Shown one piece after another: positions 16,296 through 26,419 of a stretch of 48,890 nt of DNA. Positions within the stretch are counted from its first letter, which is position 1, and each line of letters starts with the position of its first letter. Source of the stretch: Paracoccus fontiphilus. Lineage in GTDB: Bacteria; Pseudomonadota; Alphaproteobacteria; Rhodobacterales; Rhodobacteraceae. The notes beneath the pieces are model-generated. The model did not search any database and was not told where the DNA came from. It saw nothing but the letters and a program-made list of their open reading frames with translations. Position numbers and translations under genes: made by a program. The DNA is taken from assembly GCF_017356265.1 (NCBI RefSeq), contig NZ_JAFNAW010000023.1, positions 1-48,890 on the forward strand, written 5' to 3'.

Positions 16296-16313
16296 TCCCG
16301 CCCGCCGCGGCAA

Positions 16314-16342
16314 TTGCAATTCCCCCCGTCGCGGCCTATTTC
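16314..16342 (+). promoter_or_regulatory. Predicted accD promoter
   Basis: TTGCAA (16314-16319) and TATTTC (16337-16342) are separated by 17 bases in the divergent cls-accD gap, 32 bases before the accD ATG. The -35 overlaps a GCAATTGC palindrome. Prediction from spacing and consensus only. Confidence 0.4.
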
Positions 16343-16373
16343 GGGGGCTTGCAACAGCATGGGTCGCCCGCGA

Positions 16374-17309
16374 ATGAACTGGATCACCAACTACGTCCGC
16401 CCGCGCATCAATTCGCTGTTCTCGCGCCGCGAGGTGCCCGAGAACCTGTGGACGAAATGCCCCGAATGCGGAACGATGCTGTTCCACCGCGAGCTGTCGG
16501 ACAACCTCAACGTCTGCACCAACTGCGACCACCACCTGGCGATCAGCCCCCGCGACCGCTTCGCGGCGCTGTTCGACGGCGGCGCCTTTGTCGAGGTGAA
16601 GGTGCCCGAACCCACAGCCGACCCGCTGCAGTTCCGCGACCAGAAGAAATACCCCGAGCGCATGAAGGCCGCGCAAAAGGCCACGGGGGAAAAGGAAGCC
16701 ATGCTGGTGGCCGAAGGGGAAATCGGCCGCACCCCCATCATCGCCGCCGCCCAGGACTTCAGCTTCATGGGCGGGTCGATGGGCATGTATGTGGGCAACG
16801 CCATCATCGCCGCCGCCGAACGCGCGGTGAAGACCAAGCGCCCGCTGGTGCTGTTTTCCGCCGCCGGGGGCGCGCGGATGCAGGAAGGCATCCTGTCGCT
16901 GATGCAGATGCCCCGCACCACCGTCGCGATCGAGATGCTGCGCGAGGCGGGCCTGCCCTATGTCGTCGTGCTGACCCATCCCACCACGGGCGGCGTCACC
17001 GCCTCCTACGCCATGCTGGGCGACATCCAGATCGCCGAACCCAATGCCCTGATCTGCTTCGCCGGCCCCCGCGTGATCGAACAGACCATCCGCGAGAAAC
17101 TGCCCGAAGGCTTCCAGCGCGCCGAATACCTGCTGGAGCACGGGATGCTGGACCGCGTGACCCATCGCAAGCGGTTGCGCGACGAGCTGGTCTCGATCCT
17201 TCGGATGCTGGGCGGCCTGCCCGCGCCCACCCGCGCCGACCTGCCCGCGCCCGCCGAACCCTCGGCCGCCCCTGTCGCGGCCGAGCCGGTCACCGAGAAG
17301 GCCGTCTGA
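16374..17309 (+). CDS. accD: Acetyl-CoA carboxylase carboxyltransferase subunit beta
   Basis: A 311-residue cytosolic subunit that, with AccA, transfers carboxybiotin CO2 to acetyl-CoA for fatty acid synthesis. The N-terminal zinc ribbon has Cys29, Cys32, Cys48 and Cys51 (CPEC...CTNC). The crotonase-like core shows [19 protein letters not shown] and [21 protein letters not shown] 16374 gives [10 protein letters not shown], the usual alphaproteobacterial start. An in-frame ATG at 16359 adds five residues and has a GGGGG upstream, so it cannot be ruled out. The C-terminal 35 residues are a Pro/Ala tail. folC follows 68 bases downstream after an intergenic repeat. Confidence 0.97.
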   Translation: MNWITNYVRPRINSLFSRREVPENLWTKCPECGTMLFHRELSDNLNVCTNCDHHLAISPRDRFAALFDGGAFVEVKVPEPTADPLQFRDQKKYPERMKAAQKATGEKEAMLVAEGEIGRTPIIAAAQDFSFMGGSMGMYVGNAIIAAAERAVKTKRPLVLFSAAGGARMQEGILSLMQMPRTTVAIEMLREAGLPYVVVLTHPTTGGVTASYAMLGDIQIAEPNALICFAGPRVIEQTIREKLPEGFQRAEYLLEHGMLDRVTHRKRLRDELVSILRMLGGLPAPTRADLPAPAEPSAAPVAAEPVTEKAV

Positions 17310-17320
17310 ACACGGCCTTC

Positions 17321-17370
17321 CTTCATCTTGGTCCAAATATCCCGGGGGTCCGGGGGCTGGCCCCCGGCTT
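17321..17370 (+). repeat. Intergenic hairpin repeat, copy 1 (accD-folC)
   Basis: A 50-base element starting CTTCATCTTGG, followed by an A/T-rich AAATATCCCGGGG and ending in a GC hairpin (CCGGGGG, short loop, CCCCCGG). A second, diverged copy lies at 39641-39690 in the same orientation relative to the upstream gene. The stem bases differ in length but remain paired. I recall similar elements as common in Rhodobacteraceae genomes. Here it sits only 8 bases before the folC start. Confidence 0.75.
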
Positions 17371-17377
17371 GTCCACC

Positions 17378-18649
17378 ATGAGCCATTCCGACGTCATCCT
17401 TGACCGCCTGATGTCCCTGCATCCCAAGGTCATCGACCTGTCGCTGGGCCGGATGCACCGCCTGCTGTCCGCCCTCGGCAACCCCGAACGCCGCATCCCG
17501 CCCGTCATCCATGTCGCGGGCACCAACGGCAAGGGCAGCACCCAGGCGATGATCCGCGCGGGCCTCCAGGCCGGGGGCGCGCGCGTCCATGCCTATACAT
17601 CGCCGCATCTTGCGCATTTCCACGAACGCATCCGGCTGGCGGGCGACCTGATCGCGGAAGCCGACCTTGCCGCGACTCTCGAAGAATGCGAGGCCGCCAA
17701 CGACGGCCAGCCGATCACCTTCTTCGAGATCACCACGGCGGCGGCCTTCCTCGCCTTCTCGCGAACACCCGCCGACTACACCCTGCTGGAAGTCGGCCTC
17801 GGCGGCCGGCTGGACGCCACCAACGTGATCGACAACCCGCACCTGACGGTCATCACCCCCGTCAGCATCGACCACACGCAGTACCTGGGCGACACGCTGC
17901 CCCTGATCGCAGGGGAAAAGGCCGGCATCATCAAGCGCGGCGTGCCGGTGATCGTCGGCCCGCAACAGGATGAAGCCCTGCGCGTGATCGAGGCCAAGGC
18001 TTCCGGCCTGACGGCGCCCGTCTTCGCCCATGGCCAGCACTGGATGATCGCGCGCGACCGCGACGGCATGGTCTACCAGGACGACCACGGCCTGTGGGAT
18101 TTGCCCTTGCCGAACCTGATCGGCGCCCACCAGATCCAGAACGCGGGCACTGCGCTTGCCGCCCTGCGCCATCTGGGCGCGACCGAGGCCCAGGCCCGCG
18201 CGGCGGTGACGCAGGCCGAATGGCCCGCCCGGATGCAGCGCATGAAGCGCGGTCCCCTGGTCGATCTGGCAGGCCCGCAGGCCGAACTGTGGCTGGACGG
18301 CGGCCACAACCCGGCGGGGGGCGAGGCCCTGGCCGCGACCCTGGCCGCCATGCCGCCCCGCCCGACGCATCTGGTCTGCGGGATGCTGAACACCAAGGAC
18401 ATCGCGGGCTACCTGCGGCCCCTGGCCACCCATGCCCGATCCCTGACGGCCATCGACATCCCCGGAGAGCCGAACACCCTGCCTGCCGCCGCCACGGCAG
18501 AGGTGGCGGGCAGCGTCGGCATGACCGCGACCACCGCGCGGAATGCGGCGGCAGCCATCGCACGGATCATCGACCGCGACCCGCAGGCCCGCGTGCTGAT
18601 CTGCGGATCGCTGTATCTGGCGGGCCGGGTTCTGCGGGAAAACGGCTGA
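17378..18649 (+). CDS. folC: Bifunctional folylpolyglutamate synthase/dihydrofolate synthase
   Basis: A 423-residue Mur-ligase-like ATP-dependent enzyme that makes dihydrofolate and adds glutamates to folates. The P-loop HVAGTNGKGST is at residues 45-55. SPHLAHFHERIRL, EVGLGGRLDATNVI and VSIDHTQYLGDT follow, and the C-terminal domain has LDGGHNPAGG. ATG 17378 is the first Met that preserves the N-terminal helix; no good Shine-Dalgarno precedes it because the repeat ends just before it. It is likely cotranscribed with accD, an arrangement common in Proteobacteria. Its stop is 4 bases from the stop of the convergent zapE gene. Confidence 0.96.
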   Translation: MSHSDVILDRLMSLHPKVIDLSLGRMHRLLSALGNPERRIPPVIHVAGTNGKGSTQAMIRAGLQAGGARVHAYTSPHLAHFHERIRLAGDLIAEADLAATLEECEAANDGQPITFFEITTAAAFLAFSRTPADYTLLEVGLGGRLDATNVIDNPHLTVITPVSIDHTQYLGDTLPLIAGEKAGIIKRGVPVIVGPQQDEALRVIEAKASGLTAPVFAHGQHWMIARDRDGMVYQDDHGLWDLPLPNLIGAHQIQNAGTALAALRHLGATEAQARAAVTQAEWPARMQRMKRGPLVDLAGPQAELWLDGGHNPAGGEALAATLAAMPPRPTHLVCGMLNTKDIAGYLRPLATHARSLTAIDIPGEPNTLPAAATAEVAGSVGMTATTARNAAAAIARIIDRDPQARVLICGSLYLAGRVLRENG

Positions 18650-18653
18650 CGGC

Positions 18654-19754
18654 TCAGGCCTCGCGGCCCCAGCCGGCGTCCTGCATCTCGCGCAGGCGGC
18701 TGGCCGTGCGCTCGAACTCGAAGGAGCCCTCGCCCTCGTTGTAAAGCTGCTCCGGCTGGTCGGCGCCGCTGGCGATCAGGCGCACCTTGGCCTCGTAAAG
18801 CGCGTCGATCAGGGTCACGAAGCGCTTGGCCTCGTTGTAGTTCGAGGCCGACAGCCGGGGAATGCCGTCGATCATCAGGACCTCGACCGCGCGCGACAGC
18901 GCCAAGTAGTCGGCAGGCCCCAGCGGCTTGCCGCACAGGTCCCAGAAGCCCGACCGGCCGACCCCCTCGGCAAACAAGGGCAGATCGAAGCTGCGCCCGC
19001 CGACATCGATCCGTTGCAGGCTGCCCGCCGCATCGCCGGTCAGGTCGGACCAGATCGCGTCCATCGCGGCCTTGGCCGATGCATCCGCCGGGCAGAACCA
19101 GACCTGCCCGCCTGTCACCCTGCCCTGCCGGTGATCGACGGCGCTGTCCAGGCACACGACTTCAAGCCGCTGGCGGATCAGGTCGATGAAGGGCAGGAAC
19201 AACTGCCGGTTCAGCCCGTGCTTGTAGAGATCCTCGGGCACCCGGTTCGAGGTGGTGACGATCACCACCCCCTGCTCCAGCAGGACCTGGAACAGCCGCC
19301 CCACGATCATCGCGTCCGCGATGTCGGTGATCTGCATCTCGTCGAAACACAGCAGGCGGACGGTGGACGCGACCTCCAGCGCCACGGGACGCACGGTGTC
19401 CTGGTCGCCCCGCTGGCGGGCGCGGTTCAGCCCGGCCTGGATTTCCTGCATGAACTCGTGGAAATGCACGCGCCGCACCGGCACCGTCGCGGCCTCGGCC
19501 ATCAGGTCCATCAGCATCGACTTGCCGCGCCCGACGCCGCCCCAGAGGTAAAGGCCCCTGGCTGCGGGGGCGGCGGGCGCGGGGTTGCCGACGCCCAGAA
19601 AGGCGCGCCAGGCGGACCGCTTTTCGGGCGGGGGCGTTGCGGCGATGTCATCCAGCACCCGGTCCAGATGCGGCAGGACGGATTGCTGCGCGGGATCGGG
19701 CTCGATCCGCCCTTCCGCCACGCGCTGCCGATAAAGTTCGCTGACCTTGCCCAT
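18654..19754 (-). CDS. zapE: AFG1/ZapE family cell-division ATPase
   Basis: A 366-residue AAA+ protein. Walker A is GGVGRGKS at residues 72-79, after LYLW; Walker B is RLLCFDEMQITDIADAM; VVIVTTSNRVPEDLYKHGLNR is the sensor/second-region motif of the AFG1 family. E. coli ZapE associates with the Z-ring under low oxygen or stress, and yeast Afg1 assists mitochondrial quality control. ATG 19754 (MGKVSELYRQRV) matches the family N-terminus; the frame is open to a TTG at 19835, but those codons are Trp/Arg-rich and unlike the family. It is divergent from the nucleosidase-like gene. Confidence 0.93.
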   Translation of the reverse strand: MGKVSELYRQRVAEGRIEPDPAQQSVLPHLDRVLDDIAATPPPEKRSAWRAFLGVGNPAPAAPAARGLYLWGGVGRGKSMLMDLMAEAATVPVRRVHFHEFMQEIQAGLNRARQRGDQDTVRPVALEVASTVRLLCFDEMQITDIADAMIVGRLFQVLLEQGVVIVTTSNRVPEDLYKHGLNRQLFLPFIDLIRQRLEVVCLDSAVDHRQGRVTGGQVWFCPADASAKAAMDAIWSDLTGDAAGSLQRIDVGGRSFDLPLFAEGVGRSGFWDLCGKPLGPADYLALSRAVEVLMIDGIPRLSASNYNEAKRFVTLIDALYEAKVRLIASGADQPEQLYNEGEGSFEFERTASRLREMQDAGWGREA

Positions 19755-19855
19755 GGCCCGCAGTTGCCACGGAAGGCCGAAGACCCGCAAGGGCCAATGC
19801 TTGACCGCCCGCCGCCCGCCATGCCACCCCTGCAAGGGAAACCGAAAGCGAAGCC

Positions 19856-20506
19856 ATGCCCCCCAAGACCCCCGACCGGATCGCAGACATCCCCGTCCTG
19901 TTCGTCATGGCGGCCCCTGCCGAATACGGCCCCGCCCTGCGCGCCCGCATCGACCCGCTGATCACCGGCATCGGCCCGGTCGAGGGCGCGGTGCAACTGG
20001 CCGCCGCCCTGGCCGGGATGCGCGAACGGCCCCGGCTGGTCGTGTCGCTGGGATCGGCGGGCTCGGCCCGGCTGGAACAGGCCGAGGTCTACCAGGTCAC
20101 GGCGGTCGCCTATCGCGACATGGACGCCTCGCCCCTGGGGTTCGAGAAGGGGCGCACGCCGCTCCTGGACCTGCCCGTCCGCGTCGACATGCCCCATCGA
20201 GTCGAGGGGGTCGCGGGTGCGACCCTGTCCACCGGCGCCAACATCGTCAGCGGCGCCGCCTACGCCGCCATCGCCGAGGACATGGTGGACATGGAGACCT
20301 TCGCCCATCTGCGCGCGTCCCAGCATTTCGGGGTTCCGCTGATCGGGTTGCGCGGAATCTCGGACGGGGTGGCCGAATTGCAGCACCTGTCCGACTGGAC
20401 CCAGTACCTGCACATCATCGACGAAAAGCTGGCGATGGCGGTGGACCGCATCGCCGAACAACTGGCGGACGGACGTCTGGTGCCGGCCGCCCCGCGCTTG
20501 TCCTAG
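19856..20506 (+). CDS. 5'-methylthioadenosine/S-adenosylhomocysteine nucleosidase-like protein
   Basis: A 216-residue nucleoside phosphorylase-family protein. Key residues match the MTA/SAH nucleosidase pattern: Glu23 (AAPAEYGPAL), LGSAGSA near residues 65-71, Glu147 in VDMETFA (ribose-binding Met-Glu) and Asp170 in GISDGV (acts on the purine). It would cleave adenine from MTA or SAH, or a related futalosine-type nucleoside. Spermidine synthesis by the NspC route in this genome does not itself make MTA, so SAH or autoinducer metabolism is the likelier source. No strong ribosome-binding site is visible. Confidence 0.85.
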   Translation: MPPKTPDRIADIPVLFVMAAPAEYGPALRARIDPLITGIGPVEGAVQLAAALAGMRERPRLVVSLGSAGSARLEQAEVYQVTAVAYRDMDASPLGFEKGRTPLLDLPVRVDMPHRVEGVAGATLSTGANIVSGAAYAAIAEDMVDMETFAHLRASQHFGVPLIGLRGISDGVAELQHLSDWTQYLHIIDEKLAMAVDRIAEQLADGRLVPAAPRLS

Positions 20507-20558
20507 GGCCTTGCACCCCCTAAAACCCCTAGGGGCACATCGACCGGCAAGGGCAGAC

Positions 20559-22355
<1,797 letters not shown>

Positions 22356-22898
22356 TCACTTCGGCGCGGCATAGACGGCCGCCCAGAACCGAGTCCGCCC
22401 GTCCGGGCCGATCGCCTGGCCGATGCCATAGTCGCGGACCTGCGGGATCAGCATGTTCGCCCGGTGCCCGCCCGAGGCGTTCCATTCCGCCAGGACACGG
22501 TCCTGAGAGAACGGGCCGGCGGCGATATTCTCGGCCGTGACGCTCGGGGCGTATCCCGCGGCCTTGACCCGCGGGCCCGGCCCGCTGGTCCTGCTGCCGG
22601 CATGGGTCATGCGGCCCCTTTGCGCCATGTCGCAGGCATGTTGCGCCGCCACCCGTGCCAGCACGGGATCGGGCTGCACCGGGGCCAGGCCCGCGCTGCG
22701 GCGCACGGCATTGGTCGCCGACGCGCCGTGGCCGTTCTGGCTGGAGCTGGTGGAAAGGCATGTCGCCTTGCCCGCCGGCATCAGTTGCATGGCATGGGGA
22801 TCATCGCCGCGCGCCGCGATGTCGGGTGTCGTCTGGGCGCAGCCCGCCATGAGGACGCAAAGCAGCGCTGCGGCTGAAAGTTGGATTGATCGAGTCAT
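22356..22898 (-). CDS. CAP/SCP-domain lipoprotein
   Basis: A 180-residue protein with a lipoprotein signal peptide (lipobox LMAGC, Cys20), followed by a CAP (cysteine-rich secretory, PR-1-like) domain from about residue 55. CAP hallmarks are NAVRRSAGLAPVQPDP, AAQHACDMAQRGRMTHAG with the conserved His, SVTAENIAAGP with the conserved Glu-Asn, and ASGGHRANMLIPQVRDYGIG with the second His. Bacterial CAP proteins are mostly of unknown role. ATG 22898 has GGTGGGAA upstream. It is divergent from the BON/LysM gene across a 165-base gap. Confidence 0.9.
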   Translation of the reverse strand: MTRSIQLSAAALLCVLMAGCAQTTPDIAARGDDPHAMQLMPAGKATCLSTSSSQNGHGASATNAVRRSAGLAPVQPDPVLARVAAQHACDMAQRGRMTHAGSRTSGPGPRVKAAGYAPSVTAENIAAGPFSQDRVLAEWNASGGHRANMLIPQVRDYGIGQAIGPDGRTRFWAAVYAAPK

Positions 22899-23000
22899 AG
22901 AGTTCCCACCTTTGAAGCAGGTGCATCCTACGAGTGAAAGTATGAATCGATTAACAATGCACGGTTGCAATCTAGGCAGCCGGACAGCCAATAACCAGAT

Positions 23001-23025
23001 GGAACGCTTGCTTCAACCCCGCGTT
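23001..23025 (+). promoter_or_regulatory. Predicted EcfG general-stress promoter
   Basis: GGAAC (23001-23005) and CGTT (23022-23025) are separated by 16 bases, a full match to the alphaproteobacterial EcfG/SigT consensus GGAAC-N16/17-CGTT. The start of the BON/LysM gene is 39 bases beyond the box. The match is seen directly; regulation by EcfG is inferred. Confidence 0.6.
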
Positions 23026-23063
23026 TTTCATCAAATCAGCCGGAAACACAGCCGAAAGGACGC

Positions 23064-23573
23064 ATGATGGCCATCTGGGATTTCGTGAAGGACGCCGGGA
23101 AATCGGTCTTCGGCAAGGCCGAGGCAGCCGAGGCCAAGGCCCCCGCCGCAGCGCCGGCGCAGGCGCCCGCCGCCGCCAAGCCCGCCCAGGACCCTGAAAC
23201 CACGCGCAAGGTCGCGGCGCTGAAGGCGGAACTCAAGGCGCTGAACCTGGACAAGGACGACGTCCACCTGACCCTGCGCGGCGGCGACACCGTGAAGATC
23301 GAAAGCAAGGGCGCCGACCGCGAGACGCTGGAAAAGCTGGTCCTTGCCGTCGGCAACATCGAGGGCATCGCCAAGGTCGAGGCCGATCTGCCCTCGGATG
23401 ACAAGGCCCCGGTCTTCCACACCGTCAAGAAGGGCGAGACCCTGTCCGAGATCGCCAAGGCCTATCTGGGCAGCGCCAGCAAGTACAACGCCATCTTCGA
23501 GGCCAACCGGCCGATGCTGTCCGACCCCGACAGGATCTATCCCGGCCAGACCCTGCGCATCCCCCAGGCCTGA
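23064..23573 (+). CDS. BON and LysM domain protein (YgaU/Kbp-like)
   Basis: A 169-residue soluble protein without a signal peptide. A short N-terminal segment (MAIWDFVKDAGKSVFG) resembles that of E. coli Kbp/YgaU. An Ala/Pro linker (about 20-44) and a BON domain (about 50-112, with VHLTLRGGDTVKIES and VGNIEGIAKVEADL) follow. A C-terminal LysM domain (about 118-168, HTVKKGETLSEIAKAYLG and IYPGQTLRIP) completes it. E. coli Kbp binds potassium and is induced by osmotic stress, which fits the EcfG box upstream. AAAGGA precedes two tandem ATGs (23064, 23067). An 11-bp inverted repeat follows the gene. Confidence 0.9.
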   Translation: MMAIWDFVKDAGKSVFGKAEAAEAKAPAAAPAQAPAAAKPAQDPETTRKVAALKAELKALNLDKDDVHLTLRGGDTVKIESKGADRETLEKLVLAVGNIEGIAKVEADLPSDDKAPVFHTVKKGETLSEIAKAYLGSASKYNAIFEANRPMLSDPDRIYPGQTLRIPQA

Positions 23574-23582
23574 CACTTTGCT

Positions 23583-23614
23583 GACGCGGCGTCCCGCACC
23601 CCTGACGCCGCGTC
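23583..23614 (+). terminator. Inverted repeat downstream of the BON/LysM gene
   Basis: GACGCGGCGTC (23583-23593) is exactly complementary to GACGCCGCGTC (23604-23614) with a 10-base loop, 9 bases after the stop codon. It is placed as a terminator but has no T-run. Confidence 0.5.
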
Positions 23615-23712
23615 CCGGCGACACCGTGGGCCAAGGCCCTTGCCCCTTTTCCCGCCGATAGACCATTGTATCCAAAAGCGGGATCAGGAGGATGGTCCCT
23701 GGGGGAGGATGG

Positions 23713-25596
23713 ATGAGCCGTTTCGTCAGCTATGAAGACCGCAATGCCCTGGAAGCGGAGATGCCCTACGAGGCGCGCGGTCTTCCGGTCACGATCTACG
23801 GGTTCCTGGCCCGCACCGCCGAACGGTTTCCCGACCGGCCCGCGATCAGCTTCCAGCTTCTGTCCGGCCCCAAGGATCACGCGACCACGCTGACCTGGCA
23901 GGACCTGCTGGAGCGCGTGACCGAGACCGCCAACCTGTTCCGCAAGCTGGGCGTCGGCCCGACCGACACCGTGGCCTATCTGCTGCCCAACAGCATCGAG
24001 ACCCCGGTGGTCCTGCTGGCGGGCGCGACCGCCGGGATCGTGAACCCGATCAACCCGCTTCTGGACGCCCAGCAGATCGCGGGCATCCTGCGCGAAACCC
24101 GCGCCAAGGTGCTGGTGACGCTGCGCGCTTTTCCCAAAACCGACGTGGCCCAGAAGGCGGCCGAGGCCGTCGCCAACGCCCCCGGCGTCACCCATGTGAT
24201 CGAGGTGGACCTGAACCGCCACCTGCGCGGCATCAAGCGATACATCGTGCCGCTGATCCGCCCCCGCGTGAAGCGCCGCGGCAAGGCCAAGGTGCTGAAC
24301 TTCGAGGCCGCGACCAGCGGGCAGCGCCACACGAGGCTCGAATTCGAGGACGTGCAGCAGGACCGCGTCGCGGCCTTCTTCCATACCGGCGGCACCACCG
24401 GCACGCCCAAGGTCGCGCAGCACAAGTATTCCGGCATGATCTACAACGGCTGGCTTGGGGGAACGCTGCTCTTTGACGAGAACGACGTGCTGATGTGCCC
24501 CTTGCCGATGTTTCACGTCTTCGCGGCCTATCCGGTGCTGATGTCCTGCATCGCCTCGGGCGCCCATGTGGTCATGCCCACACCCGCCGGATACCGGGGC
24601 GAGGGGGTCTTCGACAACTTCTGGAAGCTGATCGAACGCTGGCAGTGCAGCTTTCTCATCACCGTGCCGACGGCGATCTCGGCGCTGATGCAGCGGCCGG
24701 TCAACGCCGACGTCTCGTCGCTGCGGATCGCCATCTCGGGCTCGGCCCCCCTGCCGGTCGAGCTTTACAACCGCTTCAAGTCCGCCACCGGGGTCGAGAT
24801 CGCCGAAGGCTACGGCCTGACCGAGGCGACCTGCCTGGTCAGCTGCAACCCCATCGACGGCGTCAAGAAGGTGGGCTCGGTGGGCATCCCCCTGCCCTAT
24901 ACCAATGTCCGCATCCTGAACCACGACGATGCGGGCCGTGTCCATGAATGCCCGACCGACGTGGTGGGAGAGATCTGCGTGGCCAATCCCGGCGTCTTTC
25001 CCGGCTCGACCTATACCGAGGCCGACAAGAACAACAGGCTGTTCGCCGACAGCATCTACCTGCGCACGGGCGACCTGGGGCGGCTGGACGCGGACGGCTA
25101 TCTGTGGATCACCGGCCGCGCCAAGGACCTGATCATCCGCGGCGGCCACAACATCGACCCGGCCGAGATCGAGGAAGCGCTGCTTTCCCATCCGGCCGTG
25201 GCTTTCGCAGGCGCCATCGGCCAACCCGACAGCTTCGCGGGCGAGCTGCCTTGCGTTTATGTCGAACTGGTCTCGGGCGCCACGGCGACCGAGACCGAGC
25301 TTCTGGACCACGCCAAGGCCCACATCCACGAGCGCGCCGCCATTCCCAAGCACATCGAGATCCTGCCCGAGCTGCCCAAGACCGCCGTCGGCAAGATCTT
25401 CAAGCCCGACCTGCGCCGCATGGCCATCAAGCGCGTTTACGACACGGCCCTTCACGGCACCGGCGCCAGCGTGGCCGAAGTGGTCGAGGACAAGAAGCGC
25501 GGCCTGGTGGCCCGGCTGTCACGCACCCAAGACGTCGATGAAGCGGCGGTCAAGGCCAAGCTGGGTGAGTTCACGCGGCCGTGGGAGTGGTCCTAG
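23713..25596 (+). CDS. Acyl-CoA synthetase (AMP-forming)
   Basis: A 627-residue ANL-superfamily enzyme that activates a carboxylic acid to its acyl-CoA through an acyl-AMP. The P-loop-like A3 motif is HTGGTTGTPKVAQHKYSG near residue 225, GYGLTEAT is A5, and LRTGDLGRLDADGYLWITGRAKDLIIRGGHNIDPAEIE covers A7-A8. The A10 lysine is in PKTAVGKIFKPDL. ATG 23713 lies 5 bases after GGGGGAGG; an earlier in-frame ATG at 23692 touches its own GGAGG and is less likely. The chain length specificity cannot be told. The length is above the usual 550, with about 60 extra C-terminal residues after A10. Confidence 0.92.
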   Translation: MSRFVSYEDRNALEAEMPYEARGLPVTIYGFLARTAERFPDRPAISFQLLSGPKDHATTLTWQDLLERVTETANLFRKLGVGPTDTVAYLLPNSIETPVVLLAGATAGIVNPINPLLDAQQIAGILRETRAKVLVTLRAFPKTDVAQKAAEAVANAPGVTHVIEVDLNRHLRGIKRYIVPLIRPRVKRRGKAKVLNFEAATSGQRHTRLEFEDVQQDRVAAFFHTGGTTGTPKVAQHKYSGMIYNGWLGGTLLFDENDVLMCPLPMFHVFAAYPVLMSCIASGAHVVMPTPAGYRGEGVFDNFWKLIERWQCSFLITVPTAISALMQRPVNADVSSLRIAISGSAPLPVELYNRFKSATGVEIAEGYGLTEATCLVSCNPIDGVKKVGSVGIPLPYTNVRILNHDDAGRVHECPTDVVGEICVANPGVFPGSTYTEADKNNRLFADSIYLRTGDLGRLDADGYLWITGRAKDLIIRGGHNIDPAEIEEALLSHPAVAFAGAIGQPDSFAGELPCVYVELVSGATATETELLDHAKAHIHERAAIPKHIEILPELPKTAVGKIFKPDLRRMAIKRVYDTALHGTGASVAEVVEDKKRGLVARLSRTQDVDEAAVKAKLGEFTRPWEWS

Positions 25597-25604
25597 AACA
25601 CCAG

Positions 25605-25622
25605 TCCCACCTTCTGGCGGGA
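25605..25622 (+). terminator. Weak hairpin after acyl-CoA synthetase
   Basis: TCCCACC and GGCGGGA pair with one mismatch around TTCT, 9 bases after the stop. A short TTT occurs in the tail. Possible terminator. Confidence 0.35.
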
Positions 25623-25696
25623 TCGCGCTTTAAGTGTAGCTGCGCTTTGGTTAATACCGTTTAAGGCGAACCTGCCGGCTGCAGCAAGGACAGGCG

Positions 25697-26410
25697 ATGA
25701 GCGAACTACTCCCGAAGGCAGGCTGGTCACGTGAAACCGTGGCCATCGGGAACGCAGCGGTATTTCCCGAGGAGCAGGCTGTCTGGGACGACCTCTCCCA
25801 TGGTCCCTTCCTGACGGAAGCCATGGCGTCCTGGCGGGCCTTTCACCAGAACGACATTGAAACCATCAACGTCATACCTGAGCATGACAGCCCTACGGAC
25901 GTTCAGCAGGGCCTGTCCTGTCTTTGGGCGGTGTCGGGCGTCGCGGTGTCAGCACTGATATCGCGCGAGTCGCTGGCCGTTGAGGACCAGGCAGTTGCCG
26001 GCCAGGACTTCGGCTTGGGTAGGACTGAAGACCCACGGGAATTTCCCACAACCGTGCCAAAGCTGACGACAGGAGGTCCCGCCGACCGGCGCGAAATCCG
26101 CATCAGGCGTGGCCGTCAATTCTGCCAGGCGCATCGGCCTTGTTCCGCGCGAACCAATAATGCCCGCAAATCCCCTGCCGCCCCGATCAGAAGCAGGACG
26201 GGGCGCCACCCGATCATCGCGCTATTGGCCGTAAGCCGGGTGACAGAGGGTACGGTTTCCGACCACCTGGGACAGGACGCGACCGGTCCCAGTGGCCTGG
26301 TCCGGAAACCGGTTCAGCACGGCTTTGCCGGCAGCCTGACCTGGCTTCCGTCGAAACACGACAACAAGTCTGCCCGAGTCGCGGTCGCAAGTTGCCCCGC
26401 CCGAATATAG
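25697..26410 (+). CDS. Unrecognised ORF in an atypical 0.8-kb segment (possibly remnant)
   Basis: The 824 bases between the acyl-CoA synthetase and rhamnosyltransferase genes hold no gene I recognise. A 237-codon plus-strand frame begins at ATG 25697 with a good AAGGA 6 bases upstream. Residues 1-75 look protein-like (VAIGNAAVFPEEQAVWDDLS, FLTEAMASWRAFHQND). From about residue 75 the composition turns into Arg/Pro/Gln-rich sequence typical of a non-coding frame. On the other strand a short frame at 25949-26209 contains LWHGCGKFPWVFSPTQAEVL, which also looks protein-like. Codon use is less GC-biased than in neighbours. The segment may hold one short gene, or fragments of decayed genes on both strands. 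Confidence 0.25.
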   Translation: MSELLPKAGWSRETVAIGNAAVFPEEQAVWDDLSHGPFLTEAMASWRAFHQNDIETINVIPEHDSPTDVQQGLSCLWAVSGVAVSALISRESLAVEDQAVAGQDFGLGRTEDPREFPTTVPKLTTGGPADRREIRIRRGRQFCQAHRPCSARTNNARKSPAAPIRSRTGRHPIIALLAVSRVTEGTVSDHLGQDATGPSGLVRKPVQHGFAGSLTWLPSKHDNKSARVAVASCPARI

Positions 26411-26419
26411 GAACGCCTC

